Numbered from the stretch's first letter, positions 37,334 to 46,643 are shown. The stretch is DNA of 51,322 nucleotides from Pseudoalteromonas prydzensis (GCF_011050055.1 NZ_DRGM01000166.1:1-51322); one strand, 5' to 3'. Numbers and translations are program-made. Notes: generated by a model from the sequence alone, not told the origin.

Positions 37334-38101
37334 ATGTTTAAATATGGCGTAGCCTTAAAGAGCTTATGGTTTAAAGAGTGCATTCGATTTTTACGTATTT
37401 GGGTGCAAACCTTGGTACCACCTGCAATCACGATGAGTTTGTACTTTGTGATTTTCGGTAATCTTATTGGCTCTCGGATTGGTGATATGGGTGGCTTCAG
37501 TTATATGGAGTTTATTGTACCGGGTCTTATTATGATGTCGGTGATCACTAATTCCTATTCTAATGTGGCATCAAGCTTTTATTCAACCAAGTTTCAAAAA
37601 AGTATTGAAGAGCTGTTAGTCGCTCCTGTGCCAAATTACATTATTGTGCTTGGCTATATGGGCGGCGGTATGACCCGCGGCATGTTGGTGGGATTAATTG
37701 TTACCTGTGTGTCGTTATTGTTTGTTGATATTCAAATCCATAATATTTTTGTGATCATCGCTACAGTAATGTTAACCTCTGCGGTATTTGCGTTAGGCGG
37801 TTTGATCAATGCTATTTACGCCAATAGTTTTGACGATATCAGTATTATCCCAACCTTTATTTTAACGCCATTGACCTATTTAGGTGGGGTGTTTTACTCA
37901 ATCACATTATTACCTGAGTTTTGGCAAGGTGTATCGCAGGTTAATCCAATTATTTATATGGTTAATGCCTTTAGGTATGGTTTCTTAGGCGTGTCGGATG
38001 TTGATTTAACGGTCGCATTTGGCGTGTTGTTATTATTTATTACAGTCTTATTTACGTTAGCTTTAACGTTAATTAAAAAAGGTGTGGGGTTAAGACACTA
38101 A
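37334..38101 (+). CDS. ABC-2 type transporter permease (YadH-like)
   Basis: A 255-residue permease with about six helices, matching YadH-type ABC-2 exporters: WVQTLVPPAITMSLYFVIFG, GFSYMEFIVPGLIMMSVITN, SFYSTKFQKSIEELLVAPV and ILTPLTYLGGVFYSITLLP. It begins at the base after the ATPase stop and shares one base with the next start (TAATG). Together they form a two-component half-transporter that must dimerise. Substrate unknown. Confidence 0.92.
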   Translation: MFKYGVALKSLWFKECIRFLRIWVQTLVPPAITMSLYFVIFGNLIGSRIGDMGGFSYMEFIVPGLIMMSVITNSYSNVASSFYSTKFQKSIEELLVAPVPNYIIVLGYMGGGMTRGMLVGLIVTCVSLLFVDIQIHNIFVIIATVMLTSAVFALGGLINAIYANSFDDISIIPTFILTPLTYLGGVFYSITLLPEFWQGVSQVNPIIYMVNAFRYGFLGVSDVDLTVAFGVLLLFITVLFTLALTLIKKGVGLRH

Positions 38102-38778
38102 TGAGTGATGCAAATTCACGTAGTATTGTATCGAATCAACTAGGCTTACATGAAAAGCTGGATGAAATAGTAACTAAGCATTTAACCGCAGAGTTCAAAA
38201 AGCCTATTGCAGCACATACGCAAACGGCGTTCGATCAAGTAAATGAAAAAGTACAGGCATTTGCTGGGCCACTTATTCTAGATTCATGCTGTGGCGTCGG
38301 TGAGAGCACCGCTAACTTAGCAAAGCGTCATCCCGATGCACTCGTCATTGGTATTGATAAATCATCGCATCGTTTAGATAAGCATGACATTGAATATAAA
38401 CAAACTGACTCAGGTCAGTACATTTTAGTGCAAGCGGATCTCAATGACTTTTGGCGTTTAGCTGTGGCTGCCAATTGGCAGCCAACGCATCATTATTTGC
38501 TGTATCCGAACCCTTGGCCTAAAGCGAAGCATCTGCAACGTCGCTGGCATGGTGCTGCTATCTTCCCATTTATAGTAAAGCTAGGTGGTCGTTTAGAGGT
38601 GCGCAGTAACTGGGATATATACGTTAAAGAGTTTGCGCAAGCACTTCACCTCGCTGGGTACAGCTGTGAGGTCGAGCAATATGAAAGTGATATTGCTATC
38701 ACTCCGTTCGAACGTAAATATTGGGCGAGTGGTCAACAGAGTCACCGGCTAGTGCTCCCATTGGCAGCGCGTTCTTAA
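38101..38778 (+). CDS. TrmB-like SAM-dependent methyltransferase
   Basis: A 225-residue protein with the class-I SAM loop LDSCCGVGEST (60-70), GIDKSSHRL, and the TrmB-type block YPNPWPKAKHLQRRWHG (135-151), ending with the TPFERKYWASG segment that resembles the TrmB substrate-site TxFE motif. Canonical TrmB, the tRNA m7G46 methyltransferase, usually has PDPWxKxRHxKRR, so this is probably a paralogue; whether it modifies tRNA is open. It shares one base with the permease stop. Its last 80 bp overlap the end of the opposite-strand EAL gene. Confidence 0.75.
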   Translation: MSDANSRSIVSNQLGLHEKLDEIVTKHLTAEFKKPIAAHTQTAFDQVNEKVQAFAGPLILDSCCGVGESTANLAKRHPDALVIGIDKSSHRLDKHDIEYKQTDSGQYILVQADLNDFWRLAVAANWQPTHHYLLYPNPWPKAKHLQRRWHGAAIFPFIVKLGGRLEVRSNWDIYVKEFAQALHLAGYSCEVEQYESDIAITPFERKYWASGQQSHRLVLPLAARS

Positions 38779-40642
38779 CTACTGGGTTTACTTGTGGCGC
38801 TGCTTCACTAAAATGATTACCTTGCATCAGCGTCACATTCGCTTTACGTAGCGCATTTACGATGGGGCGGCTTTCCACATTTTCAGCTATTAGTTGTAAA
38901 TTAAGTTGTTTTGCAAAACTGGCTATGTGCTCAATATATAAATAAATATCTTGGTCGTTAACTATTTGGCGAATTAAAGTACCATCAAGTTTAATACCAT
39001 CCACTTCTAACTTCAGTACATTAGATATATTCGAATAACCAGTACCAAAATCATCGATGACTACACGCACACCGCGATTTTTTACCATGGTTATAAACGC
39101 TTTTACTTCAGAAAAGTTAGCAATCGCCTCGGTTTCTAAAAGTTCTAAGGTGATATTACGCGGTTGTGGGTAACGTTTAAGTTCATTTTCCAAAAATTCC
39201 GTTAGGCTTGGGTCGAGCATATCTTGAACGGTAATATTAATGCTCCAGCAAGTACTGGTTTTTCTAAAGCGCGCAAAGCACTGTGTAAGCATAGTGCGGG
39301 TTAACATGCCATCCATTCTAGAGCGATTCACAACGTCTAAGAACGATTTTGGTTTAAGAATTTCACCATGGCAAGTGATCATTCTAGCTAAGCACTCATA
39401 CTGAATAATGGTATTTTTTTCACTGTTATAAATAGCTTGAAAGTAAGGAACAATTCTATTATTTTCAAATGCTTCTCGTACTTCTTTGGCCATGGCTACA
39501 TTGTATTGATATTGATTTTTTACATTATGAAGAGCGCTTGAATAATTAACTACAGTGTGACGACCTTGTTTAGCTTGTAATGCAGCAATATGCGCATTTT
39601 CAAGTAACATTGACTTATTGCCGCTAGCGATGCCTGCGCATAACGTTATATAAATAAAGGGATCAGTTAGCAGTGGTGTACTGTAATTATAGGCTTGGAT
39701 CATCTCAGTAAAGCTCATGTCATCATCATTGAAAGACGCTATAAGGACAATTTTATTCGTTGCTAAGCGAAATATCTGGCTCGTCGCAGGGCGATTCTTT
39801 TTAAAATGTAGTAACAGACTTTTCATCACCCGATCACTTACTTCAGTACCATAAAAGCTACTTATATCTTCTAATTCATTGACCCAAATAACGGCCAGTT
39901 GCATATGATGGTTCGGTGATTTTTTAATGTAATATTCCAGCGCAATGTGATTGGCAAAACCACTGCTTGTATCTGTTGAAATCGCGCGCTTTAATAAATA
40001 CACATAAATGCCTGCAACTAACAGGGCAATAAAAAAGAAAAATACCGCCATGGCTGCGGCTTTCGATACACTTTGCGCTAATCGTTGATTGAGGTCGTAT
40101 ATAGTAATATCGGCCCCCGTTAGATAGGTCACTCCGTTGGCATCAACAAAGGGCACAAAAATGGTTTTAAAATGACCCCATTGGTCTTTTGAAATTTCAA
40201 ATACTGGCTCGGTTGAATAAAACGCGCCCACATTGGCCGCAGTTGCTTCGGGGTATAAATCGAGGAACTGGGTAACTTTGCCGCTATTTTGATCGTTTTG
40301 TGTGTAACTAGAGGCACTAAAATGCACATTGTCATCTTTTAATACCATGGCATAAACGTAAGCGATGTTTAACGCATTGGCAAACTCTGATAATTGACGG
40401 CTTTTTTGTTGGTATACGGAGGGTGGTATGCGAAGACCTGCATTAATTTTTTGATGGTAATCATCACCAAGCATATGCTTAACACTTAATGCTGCATCAA
40501 GTAAGCGAGTATCAACGCTTTGCATTATTTCGTTCCGGGTGCTGTTATAGGTGTAATAGATGTAGCCTAATAAACTGATAAAAAACAGCATGAAACCCGC
40601 GATTATCCAATTCGTCCGTAAATTTGTGTTTATCATGTTCAT
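38699..40642 (-). CDS. membrane EAL-domain protein with degenerate GGDEF domain
   Basis: A 647-residue protein: membrane helix 12-30, a periplasmic Cache-like sensor (about 31-195), second helix 196-216, a GGDEF-like domain (about 235-370) whose signature has decayed to LATNK, so not a cyclase, then an EAL domain (about 385-615). EAL residues appear largely intact: E416 in ECLAR, N469, E500/E503, D530-D531 in IDDFGTGYSN, K551 and E587; QGxxFSxP has become QGNHFSEA. It probably hydrolyses c-di-GMP in response to a periplasmic signal. The last about 26 residues lie antisense to the TrmB-like gene. Confidence 0.88.
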   Translation of the reverse strand: MNMINTNLRTNWIIAGFMLFFISLLGYIYYTYNSTRNEIMQSVDTRLLDAALSVKHMLGDDYHQKINAGLRIPPSVYQQKSRQLSEFANALNIAYVYAMVLKDDNVHFSASSYTQNDQNSGKVTQFLDLYPEATAANVGAFYSTEPVFEISKDQWGHFKTIFVPFVDANGVTYLTGADITIYDLNQRLAQSVSKAAAMAVFFFFIALLVAGIYVYLLKRAISTDTSSGFANHIALEYYIKKSPNHHMQLAVIWVNELEDISSFYGTEVSDRVMKSLLLHFKKNRPATSQIFRLATNKIVLIASFNDDDMSFTEMIQAYNYSTPLLTDPFIYITLCAGIASGNKSMLLENAHIAALQAKQGRHTVVNYSSALHNVKNQYQYNVAMAKEVREAFENNRIVPYFQAIYNSEKNTIIQYECLARMITCHGEILKPKSFLDVVNRSRMDGMLTRTMLTQCFARFRKTSTCWSINITVQDMLDPSLTEFLENELKRYPQPRNITLELLETEAIANFSEVKAFITMVKNRGVRVVIDDFGTGYSNISNVLKLEVDGIKLDGTLIRQIVNDQDIYLYIEHIASFAKQLNLQLIAENVESRPIVNALRKANVTLMQGNHFSEAAPQVNPVVKNALPMGALAGDSVDHSPNIYVRTE

Positions 40643-40901
40643 CCTTTATTTATTGTCCTTTGCATTATACAAAAAAAGCCTGCATCGCCTATAAAAATAT
40701 AGTTAGGCAATTTAAGAGTTAATCAATTTATCATCAATCTGTCATGCAATTGACTGCTTTTATGGCTTAATACGAGACATTTCTACTGTATTGCAGTAAA
40801 GTTAACGCATTTCGTAGAATCATTGTAGTTGACGTTATTGCTAATGAAGCCGCTTACTTAGGCGCTTTAGCTAAAGAAAACTACATTTATTGGGTATAAA
40901 G

Positions 40902-42530
40902 ATGGATCAAAAGCGTTGTGCCGTCGCCTCTAAAGAAACTCTGATGCGTATATTTACTGTGCCTGAAGCACCAGACTCAACGTTGAGTAAAATCGAACTT
41001 GAGATCTCGAGCAATTTAGCAGGTTTTTTGAATGAGAACATCGCGGCGATTGAAAAGCCATTGCATGAAATTGAAAAAGATTTTCAATCTGCAGTCATCC
41101 CAGAAGATCCGACCTTTGTTTCAGCTTATGCGCAAGACATTATGGAGCAACTTGTTGCTCATTCAGTGCATACTGCTGCGCCAAGCTTTATTGGTCATAT
41201 GACGTCAGCATTACCTCATTTTGTATTACCACTTTCCAAGTTGATGGTTGGCCTTAATCAAAACTTAGTAAAGATTGAAACCTCCAAAGCTTTTACACCG
41301 CTCGAACGCCAAGTATTGGGCATGATGCATCATTTAGTATATGGTCAAGATGAGGCGTTTTATAGTAAATGGATGCACAGTGCTAAAACCTCACTAGGCG
41401 CTTTTTGTTCTGGTGGTACAATCGCAAATATTACCGCACTGTGGATTGCCCGTAACCGACTATTAAAAGCAGATGGTGAGTTTAAGGGTATTGCTGCTGA
41501 AGGTATCGTTAGTGCAATGTTGCATTATGGCTATAGAGGCTTAGCTGTTTTAGTATCAGAGCGCGGCCATTATTCTTTAGGCAAAGCGGCCGATCTATTA
41601 GGCATTGGCCGCGATAACTTTATTGCCATTAAAACTGCTGATAACAATAAGGTTGATGTTGCTGCAATGCGCGCCAAGGCTCACGAGCTTGAAGCGCAAG
41701 GCATAAAAGTAATGGCCATTGTTGGTGTAGCAGGTACTACTGAAACGGGTAATATTGATCCACTTGATGCTTTGGCCGAGTTGAGCGTAGAGCTTAATTG
41801 TCATTTTCATGTCGATGCAGCCTGGGGGGGGGCAACGCTGCTTTCTGATACTTACCGCCCTTTACTCAAAGGTGTAGAGCGAGCAGACTCAATCACCATT
41901 GATGCACATAAGCAAATGTATGTGCCGATGGGAGCAGGGCTGGTGTTATTTAAAGACCCTGCTGCGACAGATGCAATTGAGCATCACGCTGAGTATATAT
42001 TACGTAAAGGCTCAAAAGATTTAGGTAGTCATACGCTTGAAGGTAGCCGTCCTGGTATGGCGATGTTAGTGCATGCTTGCTTACGCGTTATTGGCCGTAA
42101 AGGCTATGAAATACTGATTGATAAAGGTATTGAAAAGGCCCGTTATTTTGCTGATTTAGTGAAAGCAGATGATGATTTTGAATTGATCTCAGAGCCTGAA
42201 TTATGTTTGCTTACATACCGTTATGTACCAAAACAAATTAAGCAAAAAATAGCTGAAGCTGATGAGCAAACCCGTTTGGACATATTTGCTTCGCTAAACC
42301 GTTTTACCGCCAGTATGCAAAAGCGCCAACGTGAAGCCGGGCGTTCATTTGTGTCGCGTACGCGATTGACGCCAGCTCAGTATGATCACCAGCCAACGGT
42401 GGTCTTCAGAGTCGTGCTTGCGAACCCACTTACTTCTGAGCATATTCTTCAAGAAATACTTGCAGAGCAAAAGGCGCTAGCGAAAACAGATCCTGTGTTT
42501 AAAAAGTTCTTATCTAAATATATGAATTAG
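40902..42530 (+). CDS. panP: pyridoxal-dependent aspartate 1-decarboxylase, PanP type
   Basis: PLP group-II decarboxylase of 542 residues. PanP replaces PanD in Vibrio and Alteromonadales to make beta-alanine for pantothenate. The PLP lysine is K337 in IDAHKQMYVPMGAG; the VDAAWGGATLLSD block binds PLP, and VGVAGTTETGNIDPLD is family-typical. A related branch is glutamate decarboxylase; PanP is preferred by length and N-terminus. The WGG codons create a nine-G run (41824-41832). The ATG at 40902 is used, the in-frame TTG at 40890 has no support. A weak promoter (TTGCAG 40791, TAGAAT 40815) lies upstream. Confidence 0.88.
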   Translation: MDQKRCAVASKETLMRIFTVPEAPDSTLSKIELEISSNLAGFLNENIAAIEKPLHEIEKDFQSAVIPEDPTFVSAYAQDIMEQLVAHSVHTAAPSFIGHMTSALPHFVLPLSKLMVGLNQNLVKIETSKAFTPLERQVLGMMHHLVYGQDEAFYSKWMHSAKTSLGAFCSGGTIANITALWIARNRLLKADGEFKGIAAEGIVSAMLHYGYRGLAVLVSERGHYSLGKAADLLGIGRDNFIAIKTADNNKVDVAAMRAKAHELEAQGIKVMAIVGVAGTTETGNIDPLDALAELSVELNCHFHVDAAWGGATLLSDTYRPLLKGVERADSITIDAHKQMYVPMGAGLVLFKDPAATDAIEHHAEYILRKGSKDLGSHTLEGSRPGMAMLVHACLRVIGRKGYEILIDKGIEKARYFADLVKADDDFELISEPELCLLTYRYVPKQIKQKIAEADEQTRLDIFASLNRFTASMQKRQREAGRSFVSRTRLTPAQYDHQPTVVFRVVLANPLTSEHILQEILAEQKALAKTDPVFKKFLSKYMN

Positions 42531-42536
42531 TAAATC

Positions 42537-42557
42537 AGTGGTATTGCTAATACCACT
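42537..42557. terminator. hairpin between convergent panP and argE
   Basis: Perfect 9-bp stem AGTGGTATT / AATACCACT with loop GCT, 7 bp after the panP stop and 13 bp after the argE stop. The plus-strand side is followed by CTTTTGATTTT. Probably a shared terminator. Confidence 0.6.
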
Positions 42558-42569
42558 AAACTTTTGATT

Positions 42570-43718
42570 TTAAATAAAGCAACTCGCTTTAATCATTTCA
42601 CTAATAATATGTTGCGACGGTTTTATTTTTTCCATCGCTAAAAACTCATCAGGTTGGTGGGCTTGGTTAATAGAGCCCGGCCCCATTACGATAGTCTCGC
42701 AGCCAAGTTGCTGAATAAACGGCGCTTCGGTGCAGTAATTTACGGCAACGGCTTGCTCCCCCGATATTTTTTCTGCTAATTGTACTAATGCCGTGTCGGT
42801 ACTGCCGGTAAAGGCTGGAATAGGCTCGTGCATATCCATCACACTCACTGCATCTGGATATTGATTATTTATTTCTGCCGCTATTTTTAACAACATCATT
42901 TGCAGTTCTTGCACACTTAAACCTGGTAATGGGCGCATATCAATATGCATTTCACAGCAGCCACAAATACGATTGGCGTTATCACCACCATGAATATGTC
43001 CTAGGTTTAATGTTGGGTAGGGAATAACAAAGTGCTCTACTGAATATTTATTCTTTAATTCGTCTTTTAAAAGTAACAATTTTGCAATTACTTTATGCAT
43101 CACTTCAATGGCGTTTAAACCACGTTCAGGATCAGAGCTATGACCTGAGCGACCGACCACGCGAATAGCCGTACTCATATGACCTTTGTGAGTAAATACT
43201 GGTGTCATATCAGTAGGTTCACCAATAATGCAACGCGCTGGTTTTAAATTTTTGTGCTGACAAATTTGCTGCGCACCAGCCATAGTCGTTTCTTCATCGG
43301 CGGTGGCTAAAATTAAAATTGGTTGAGTTTGTGTGGTTTCATCGAGTTCACTAATTGCTTGCAGTACAAAAGCAAAAAAGCCTTTCATATCGATACTGCC
43401 TAAACCATATAGTTTATTGTCATATTCGCTTAATTTAAACGGATCATAATTCCAGCGACTATCATCAAAAGGAACCGTATCGGTGTGACCGGCAAGCATT
43501 AAACCGCCATCCCCTTGGCCGCGTTTGGCGAGCAAATTAAAGCGACCTTTAGGGCCTGATAACTCTGTAATTTCGCATTCAAAACCTAAGCTGCTACACC
43601 AATTGGCAAGTAGCTCAATGACGCCTTTATTACTCATGGCTAACGATTCATCCATAGCACTAATGGAAGGGGCGGCAATCAACTGCTGATACATGGACAA
43701 AAAAGACGGTAAAGGCAT
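42570..43718 (-). CDS. argE: acetylornithine deacetylase
   Basis: M20-family dizinc hydrolase of 382 residues (E. coli 383) releasing ornithine from N-acetylornithine. Metal and catalytic blocks: [54 protein letters not shown]. Using ArgE means arginine synthesis here is the linear type. It is divergent from argC, with promoter and operator shared in the 215-bp gap. Its leader on the minus strand has eight T directly before the ATG. Confidence 0.96.
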   Translation of the reverse strand: MPLPSFLSMYQQLIAAPSISAMDESLAMSNKGVIELLANWCSSLGFECEITELSGPKGRFNLLAKRGQGDGGLMLAGHTDTVPFDDSRWNYDPFKLSEYDNKLYGLGSIDMKGFFAFVLQAISELDETTQTQPILILATADEETTMAGAQQICQHKNLKPARCIIGEPTDMTPVFTHKGHMSTAIRVVGRSGHSSDPERGLNAIEVMHKVIAKLLLLKDELKNKYSVEHFVIPYPTLNLGHIHGGDNANRICGCCEMHIDMRPLPGLSVQELQMMLLKIAAEINNQYPDAVSVMDMHEPIPAFTGSTDTALVQLAEKISGEQAVAVNYCTEAPFIQQLGCETIVMGPGSINQAHQPDEFLAMEKIKPSQHIISEMIKASCFI

Positions 43719-43749
43719 AAAAAAAATCCAAAATAATTATTCAATCTAA

Positions 43750-43778
43750 TTGCATAACAATATAAAAGTATTTATGAT
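43750..43778 (+). promoter_or_regulatory. probable argC promoter
   Basis: TTGCAT (43750-43755), 17-bp spacer, TATGAT (43773-43778). The ArgR-type operator starts at the last base of the -10 box, so bound repressor would cover the start point. The leader to argC would be about 150 nt and contains a hairpin ACAGTG / CACTGT at 43863-43882. Confidence 0.6.
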
Positions 43779-43787
43779 GAATATCAA
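43759..43787 (-). promoter_or_regulatory. probable argE promoter
   Basis: Read on the minus strand: TTGATA (43787-43782), 17-bp spacer, TATATT (43764-43759). Its -35 box lies inside the ArgR-type operator. It overlaps the argC promoter face to face. Confidence 0.6.
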
Positions 43788-43791
43788 TTCA
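43778..43791. promoter_or_regulatory. ArgR operator (ARG box)
   Basis: TGAAT-ATCA-ATTCA: both half-sites match the ARG-box core TGAAT/ATTCA perfectly. Weaker half-matched sites follow at 43825 (TGAAT-ATAA-AACGA) and 43894 (TGAAT-GTAA-ATATA). One box controls both divergent promoters. Confidence 0.75.
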
Positions 43792-43933
43792 CTTTTTAAG
43801 CATAAATATATTAAAGCGACGCAATGAATATAAAACGACGATAATCCAGTTTCATTCCCAAAACAGTGTGTTTATGCACTGTCTAACCCGATTTGAATGT
43901 AAATATAGTAGTAAAACCCAAAAAGAGTAACGA

Positions 43934-44938
43934 ATGAAAGTAGTGATTATTGGCGCAAGTGGTTATAGCGGCGCAGAATTAGCAAGTTTAGTCGTAAAAC
44001 ATCCACAATTAACCTTAGTAGCGTGTTATGTATCTGAGCAAAGCTTAGATAAAGGTAAGTTATTAAGTGACTTGTATCCTGAGCATGTTGGTTTACTTGA
44101 TTTTCCTTTATTGCCGCTGAGCGAAAGCGCATATAGCGATATCGAAAGCTCAGCTGATTTTGTGTGTTTATGTACTGATCATAAAGTGAGTGTTGATTTA
44201 GCGCCACGTTTTTTGAAGATGGGTAAAAAGGTTTTTGATTTATCTGGTGGCTACCGTTTAAGTAGCAATGAAGATTATCAAACTTATTATGGTTTTGAGC
44301 ATCAACATACTGAATTACTTAAACAAGCTGCCTATGGCTTGGCTGAATGGAATAGTGACGCAATCGCTAAAGCGCAACTAGTTGCCGTAGCGGGCTGTTA
44401 CCCAACTGCGGCATTAAATGCGTTAAAGCCATTGCAGCAAGCCGGTTTATTGGCTGATCAGCCAGTGATTATTAATGCGGTATCGGGAGTAACCGGTGCC
44501 GGGCGTAAAGCCAGTGTAGGCACGCATTTTTGTGAAGTATCGCTTGCACCATACGGGTTATTTAACCACAGACATAGCCCTGAGATTGAACAGCACTTAG
44601 GCCATAAAGTGTTATTCACGCCACATTTAGGCAATTTCCCTCGTGGCATTTTAGAAACTATTTATGTGCAATTAAAAGCCGATGTTACTCCAGAGCAAGT
44701 CACGCAAGCTTATCAAGTACTTGCCGATGAGCCGTTGATCAGATTGCTTGGTAATAAAATACCTTCAATTAAAGGGGTGGCTAAGCAGCCGTTTGTGGAC
44801 ATTGCTTGGCAACAACAAGGTAGCCAACTGATTGTGATGGCAGCGATTGATAACTTATTAAAAGGTGCTGCAGGCCAAGCACTGCAATGTATTAATTTAG
44901 CTATGGATTTACCTCATAGCACAGGTTTAAAAGGGTAA
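43934..44938 (+). CDS. argC: N-acetyl-gamma-glutamyl-phosphate reductase
   Basis: Reduces N-acetylglutamyl phosphate with NADPH. 334 residues (E. coli 334). Rossmann start VVIIGASGYSGAELA, catalytic C155 in VAGCYPTAALNAL, and the active-site histidine region HLGNFPRGILETIY. First gene of argCBFGH(A); 5 bp before argB. Confidence 0.97.
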   Translation: MKVVIIGASGYSGAELASLVVKHPQLTLVACYVSEQSLDKGKLLSDLYPEHVGLLDFPLLPLSESAYSDIESSADFVCLCTDHKVSVDLAPRFLKMGKKVFDLSGGYRLSSNEDYQTYYGFEHQHTELLKQAAYGLAEWNSDAIAKAQLVAVAGCYPTAALNALKPLQQAGLLADQPVIINAVSGVTGAGRKASVGTHFCEVSLAPYGLFNHRHSPEIEQHLGHKVLFTPHLGNFPRGILETIYVQLKADVTPEQVTQAYQVLADEPLIRLLGNKIPSIKGVAKQPFVDIAWQQQGSQLIVMAAIDNLLKGAAGQALQCINLAMDLPHSTGLKG

Positions 44939-44943
44939 CAGTA

Positions 44944-45705
44944 ATGCAAACATGGGTCATCAAACTCGGTGGTGCAGTACTCAACACAGAAGACGCGGCA
45001 AAAGCGTTATTTGAAGTGCTAGCTTCACAAACTCAAGCACAGTTTGTGATTGTACACGGTGGTGGGGCGTTAGTTGATAGCTGGCTAAAAGAAGCGGGTT
45101 TTGCCAGCGCGAAACATCAGGGCTTACGTATTAGCCCAAAAGAGCAAATGCCGTATATTGTTGGTGCATTGGCTGGTTGTGCAAACAAACAATTAATGAG
45201 CCAGGCAATCGTTGCAGGCCATAAACCTGTTGGCCTTAGTTTATATGAAGCTGGCATTATTACGTCGCAAAAGCTCAAAGCACTTGGTCAAGTTGGTCAG
45301 TGTAACGGTGGCGTGCAAAGTGTGATACCAGAGTTATTAAAACTTGGGCGTCTACCTTTAGTTAGTTCAATCGGTTTTGGTGACGATGGTCTTTGGTATA
45401 ACGTGAATGCAGATGAAGCGGCGGCGGCGATTGCTAAAGAGCTCGATGCAGAAATTATTTTTATGACCGATGTAGAAGCCGTACTTGATGCAAATAAACA
45501 GCCGTTACATCAACTTGACACAAATCAGATCAATACTTTAATTGCAGAAGGAGTAATTTTGGGTGGGATGGAGGTCAAAGTTAAGACCAGCCTTCTTGCT
45601 GCCCAGCACTTACGACGTGGCGTTTACATTTCGAGTTGGCAAAAGCCAGAAAATTTAGTCGCTTTACTTGCGGGTGAGCACGTCGGAACAAAAATTACAC
45701 CATAG
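44944..45705 (+). CDS. argB: acetylglutamate kinase
   Basis: Phosphorylates N-acetylglutamate. The 253 residues put it with the short E. coli-type ArgB (258), which lacks the N-terminal helix linked to arginine feedback control in other bacteria. Seen: VIKLGGAVL, IVHGGGALVDSWL, NVNADEAAAAIAKEL and GGMEVKVKTSLLA. It is followed after 7 bp by argF. Confidence 0.96.
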   Translation: MQTWVIKLGGAVLNTEDAAKALFEVLASQTQAQFVIVHGGGALVDSWLKEAGFASAKHQGLRISPKEQMPYIVGALAGCANKQLMSQAIVAGHKPVGLSLYEAGIITSQKLKALGQVGQCNGGVQSVIPELLKLGRLPLVSSIGFGDDGLWYNVNADEAAAAIAKELDAEIIFMTDVEAVLDANKQPLHQLDTNQINTLIAEGVILGGMEVKVKTSLLAAQHLRRGVYISSWQKPENLVALLAGEHVGTKITP

Positions 45706-45712
45706 GTTTTAT

Positions 45713-46633
45713 ATGTTTAATCATTTTTTATCGGGTCTTGAACTAGACCAACAAGGCGCACTTAACTTACTTAATCTTGCGCAAAAAATTAAAGCAAACC
45801 CTGCTGATTTTAGCCAAGCACTGGCTGGTAAATCAGTGGTTACTTTATTTGAAAAACCAAGCTTACGTACGCGTTTATCGTTTGATATTGGTATCAATAA
45901 GCTCGGCGGTCATGCGGTGTATCTTGATTCACAAAATGGTGCCATGGGCGCACGTGAATCAGTAAAAGATTTTGCATTAAATATTGCCAGCTGGGCTGAT
46001 GGTATTGTGGCACGTGTTTATCAGCACAAAACCTTAACCACACTTGCTGAATTTTCGAGCGTACCTGTGGTCAACAGTTTGTGTGATTTATATCACCCAT
46101 GCCAAGCATTGGCTGACTTTTTAACATTACAAGAAGTATACGGGGATGTGAGCCAGCTAAAACTTGCCTATTTAGGTGAAGGTAACAACGTAACGCACTC
46201 ACTGATGTTACTTGCAGCAACGCTGGGTACTGATTTTGTTGCAGTATGCCCTAAAGGCAGCTCACCGGATTCGCAAATTCTTAAGCAAGCTGAGCAAATA
46301 GCAGCAATGAATGGCGCATCGGTCATGGTTAGCGATCGTGTTGAAGCGGCTGTTGGGGCTAACGCTGTGTACGCCGATACTTGGGTATCAATGGGCGACG
46401 ACACACCGCTTGAACAAGTAAAAGAAAAGTATATGCCGTATCAATTAAATGCCGCATTACTTGAACAAACAGGGGCTGACACTGTGTTGCATTGTCAGCC
46501 TGCACACCGTGAGTTTGAAATTACCTCAGAAGTAATGGACGGCCCGGCGTCAAAAATTATACAACAAGCAGAAAACCGTATGCATGCGCAAAACGCATTG
46601 CTTGTTTCATTATTAAATCCAAATTTTGTGTAA
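45713..46633 (+). CDS. argF: ornithine carbamoyltransferase
   Basis: Makes citrulline from ornithine and carbamoyl phosphate. 306 residues. The carbamoyl-phosphate loop is PSLRTR (49-54) instead of the textbook [16 protein letters not shown] and the ornithine loop DTWVSMGDD are present, which separates it from acetylornithine- and succinylornithine-type enzymes. The HCLP motif reads HCQP (260-263), a substitution at a normally conserved leucine. The start at 45713 is used, the longer frame to 45668 lies inside argB. Confidence 0.93.
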   Translation: MFNHFLSGLELDQQGALNLLNLAQKIKANPADFSQALAGKSVVTLFEKPSLRTRLSFDIGINKLGGHAVYLDSQNGAMGARESVKDFALNIASWADGIVARVYQHKTLTTLAEFSSVPVVNSLCDLYHPCQALADFLTLQEVYGDVSQLKLAYLGEGNNVTHSLMLLAATLGTDFVAVCPKGSSPDSQILKQAEQIAAMNGASVMVSDRVEAAVGANAVYADTWVSMGDDTPLEQVKEKYMPYQLNAALLEQTGADTVLHCQPAHREFEITSEVMDGPASKIIQQAENRMHAQNALLVSLLNPNFV

Positions 46634-46643
46634 GGTATCACCA

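Noticed and set aside
45713..46633. Possibility that ArgF is an acetylornithine or succinylornithine carbamoyltransferase
   Set aside because: DTWVSMG and the presence of argE in the cluster fit ordinary ornithine carbamoyltransferase.
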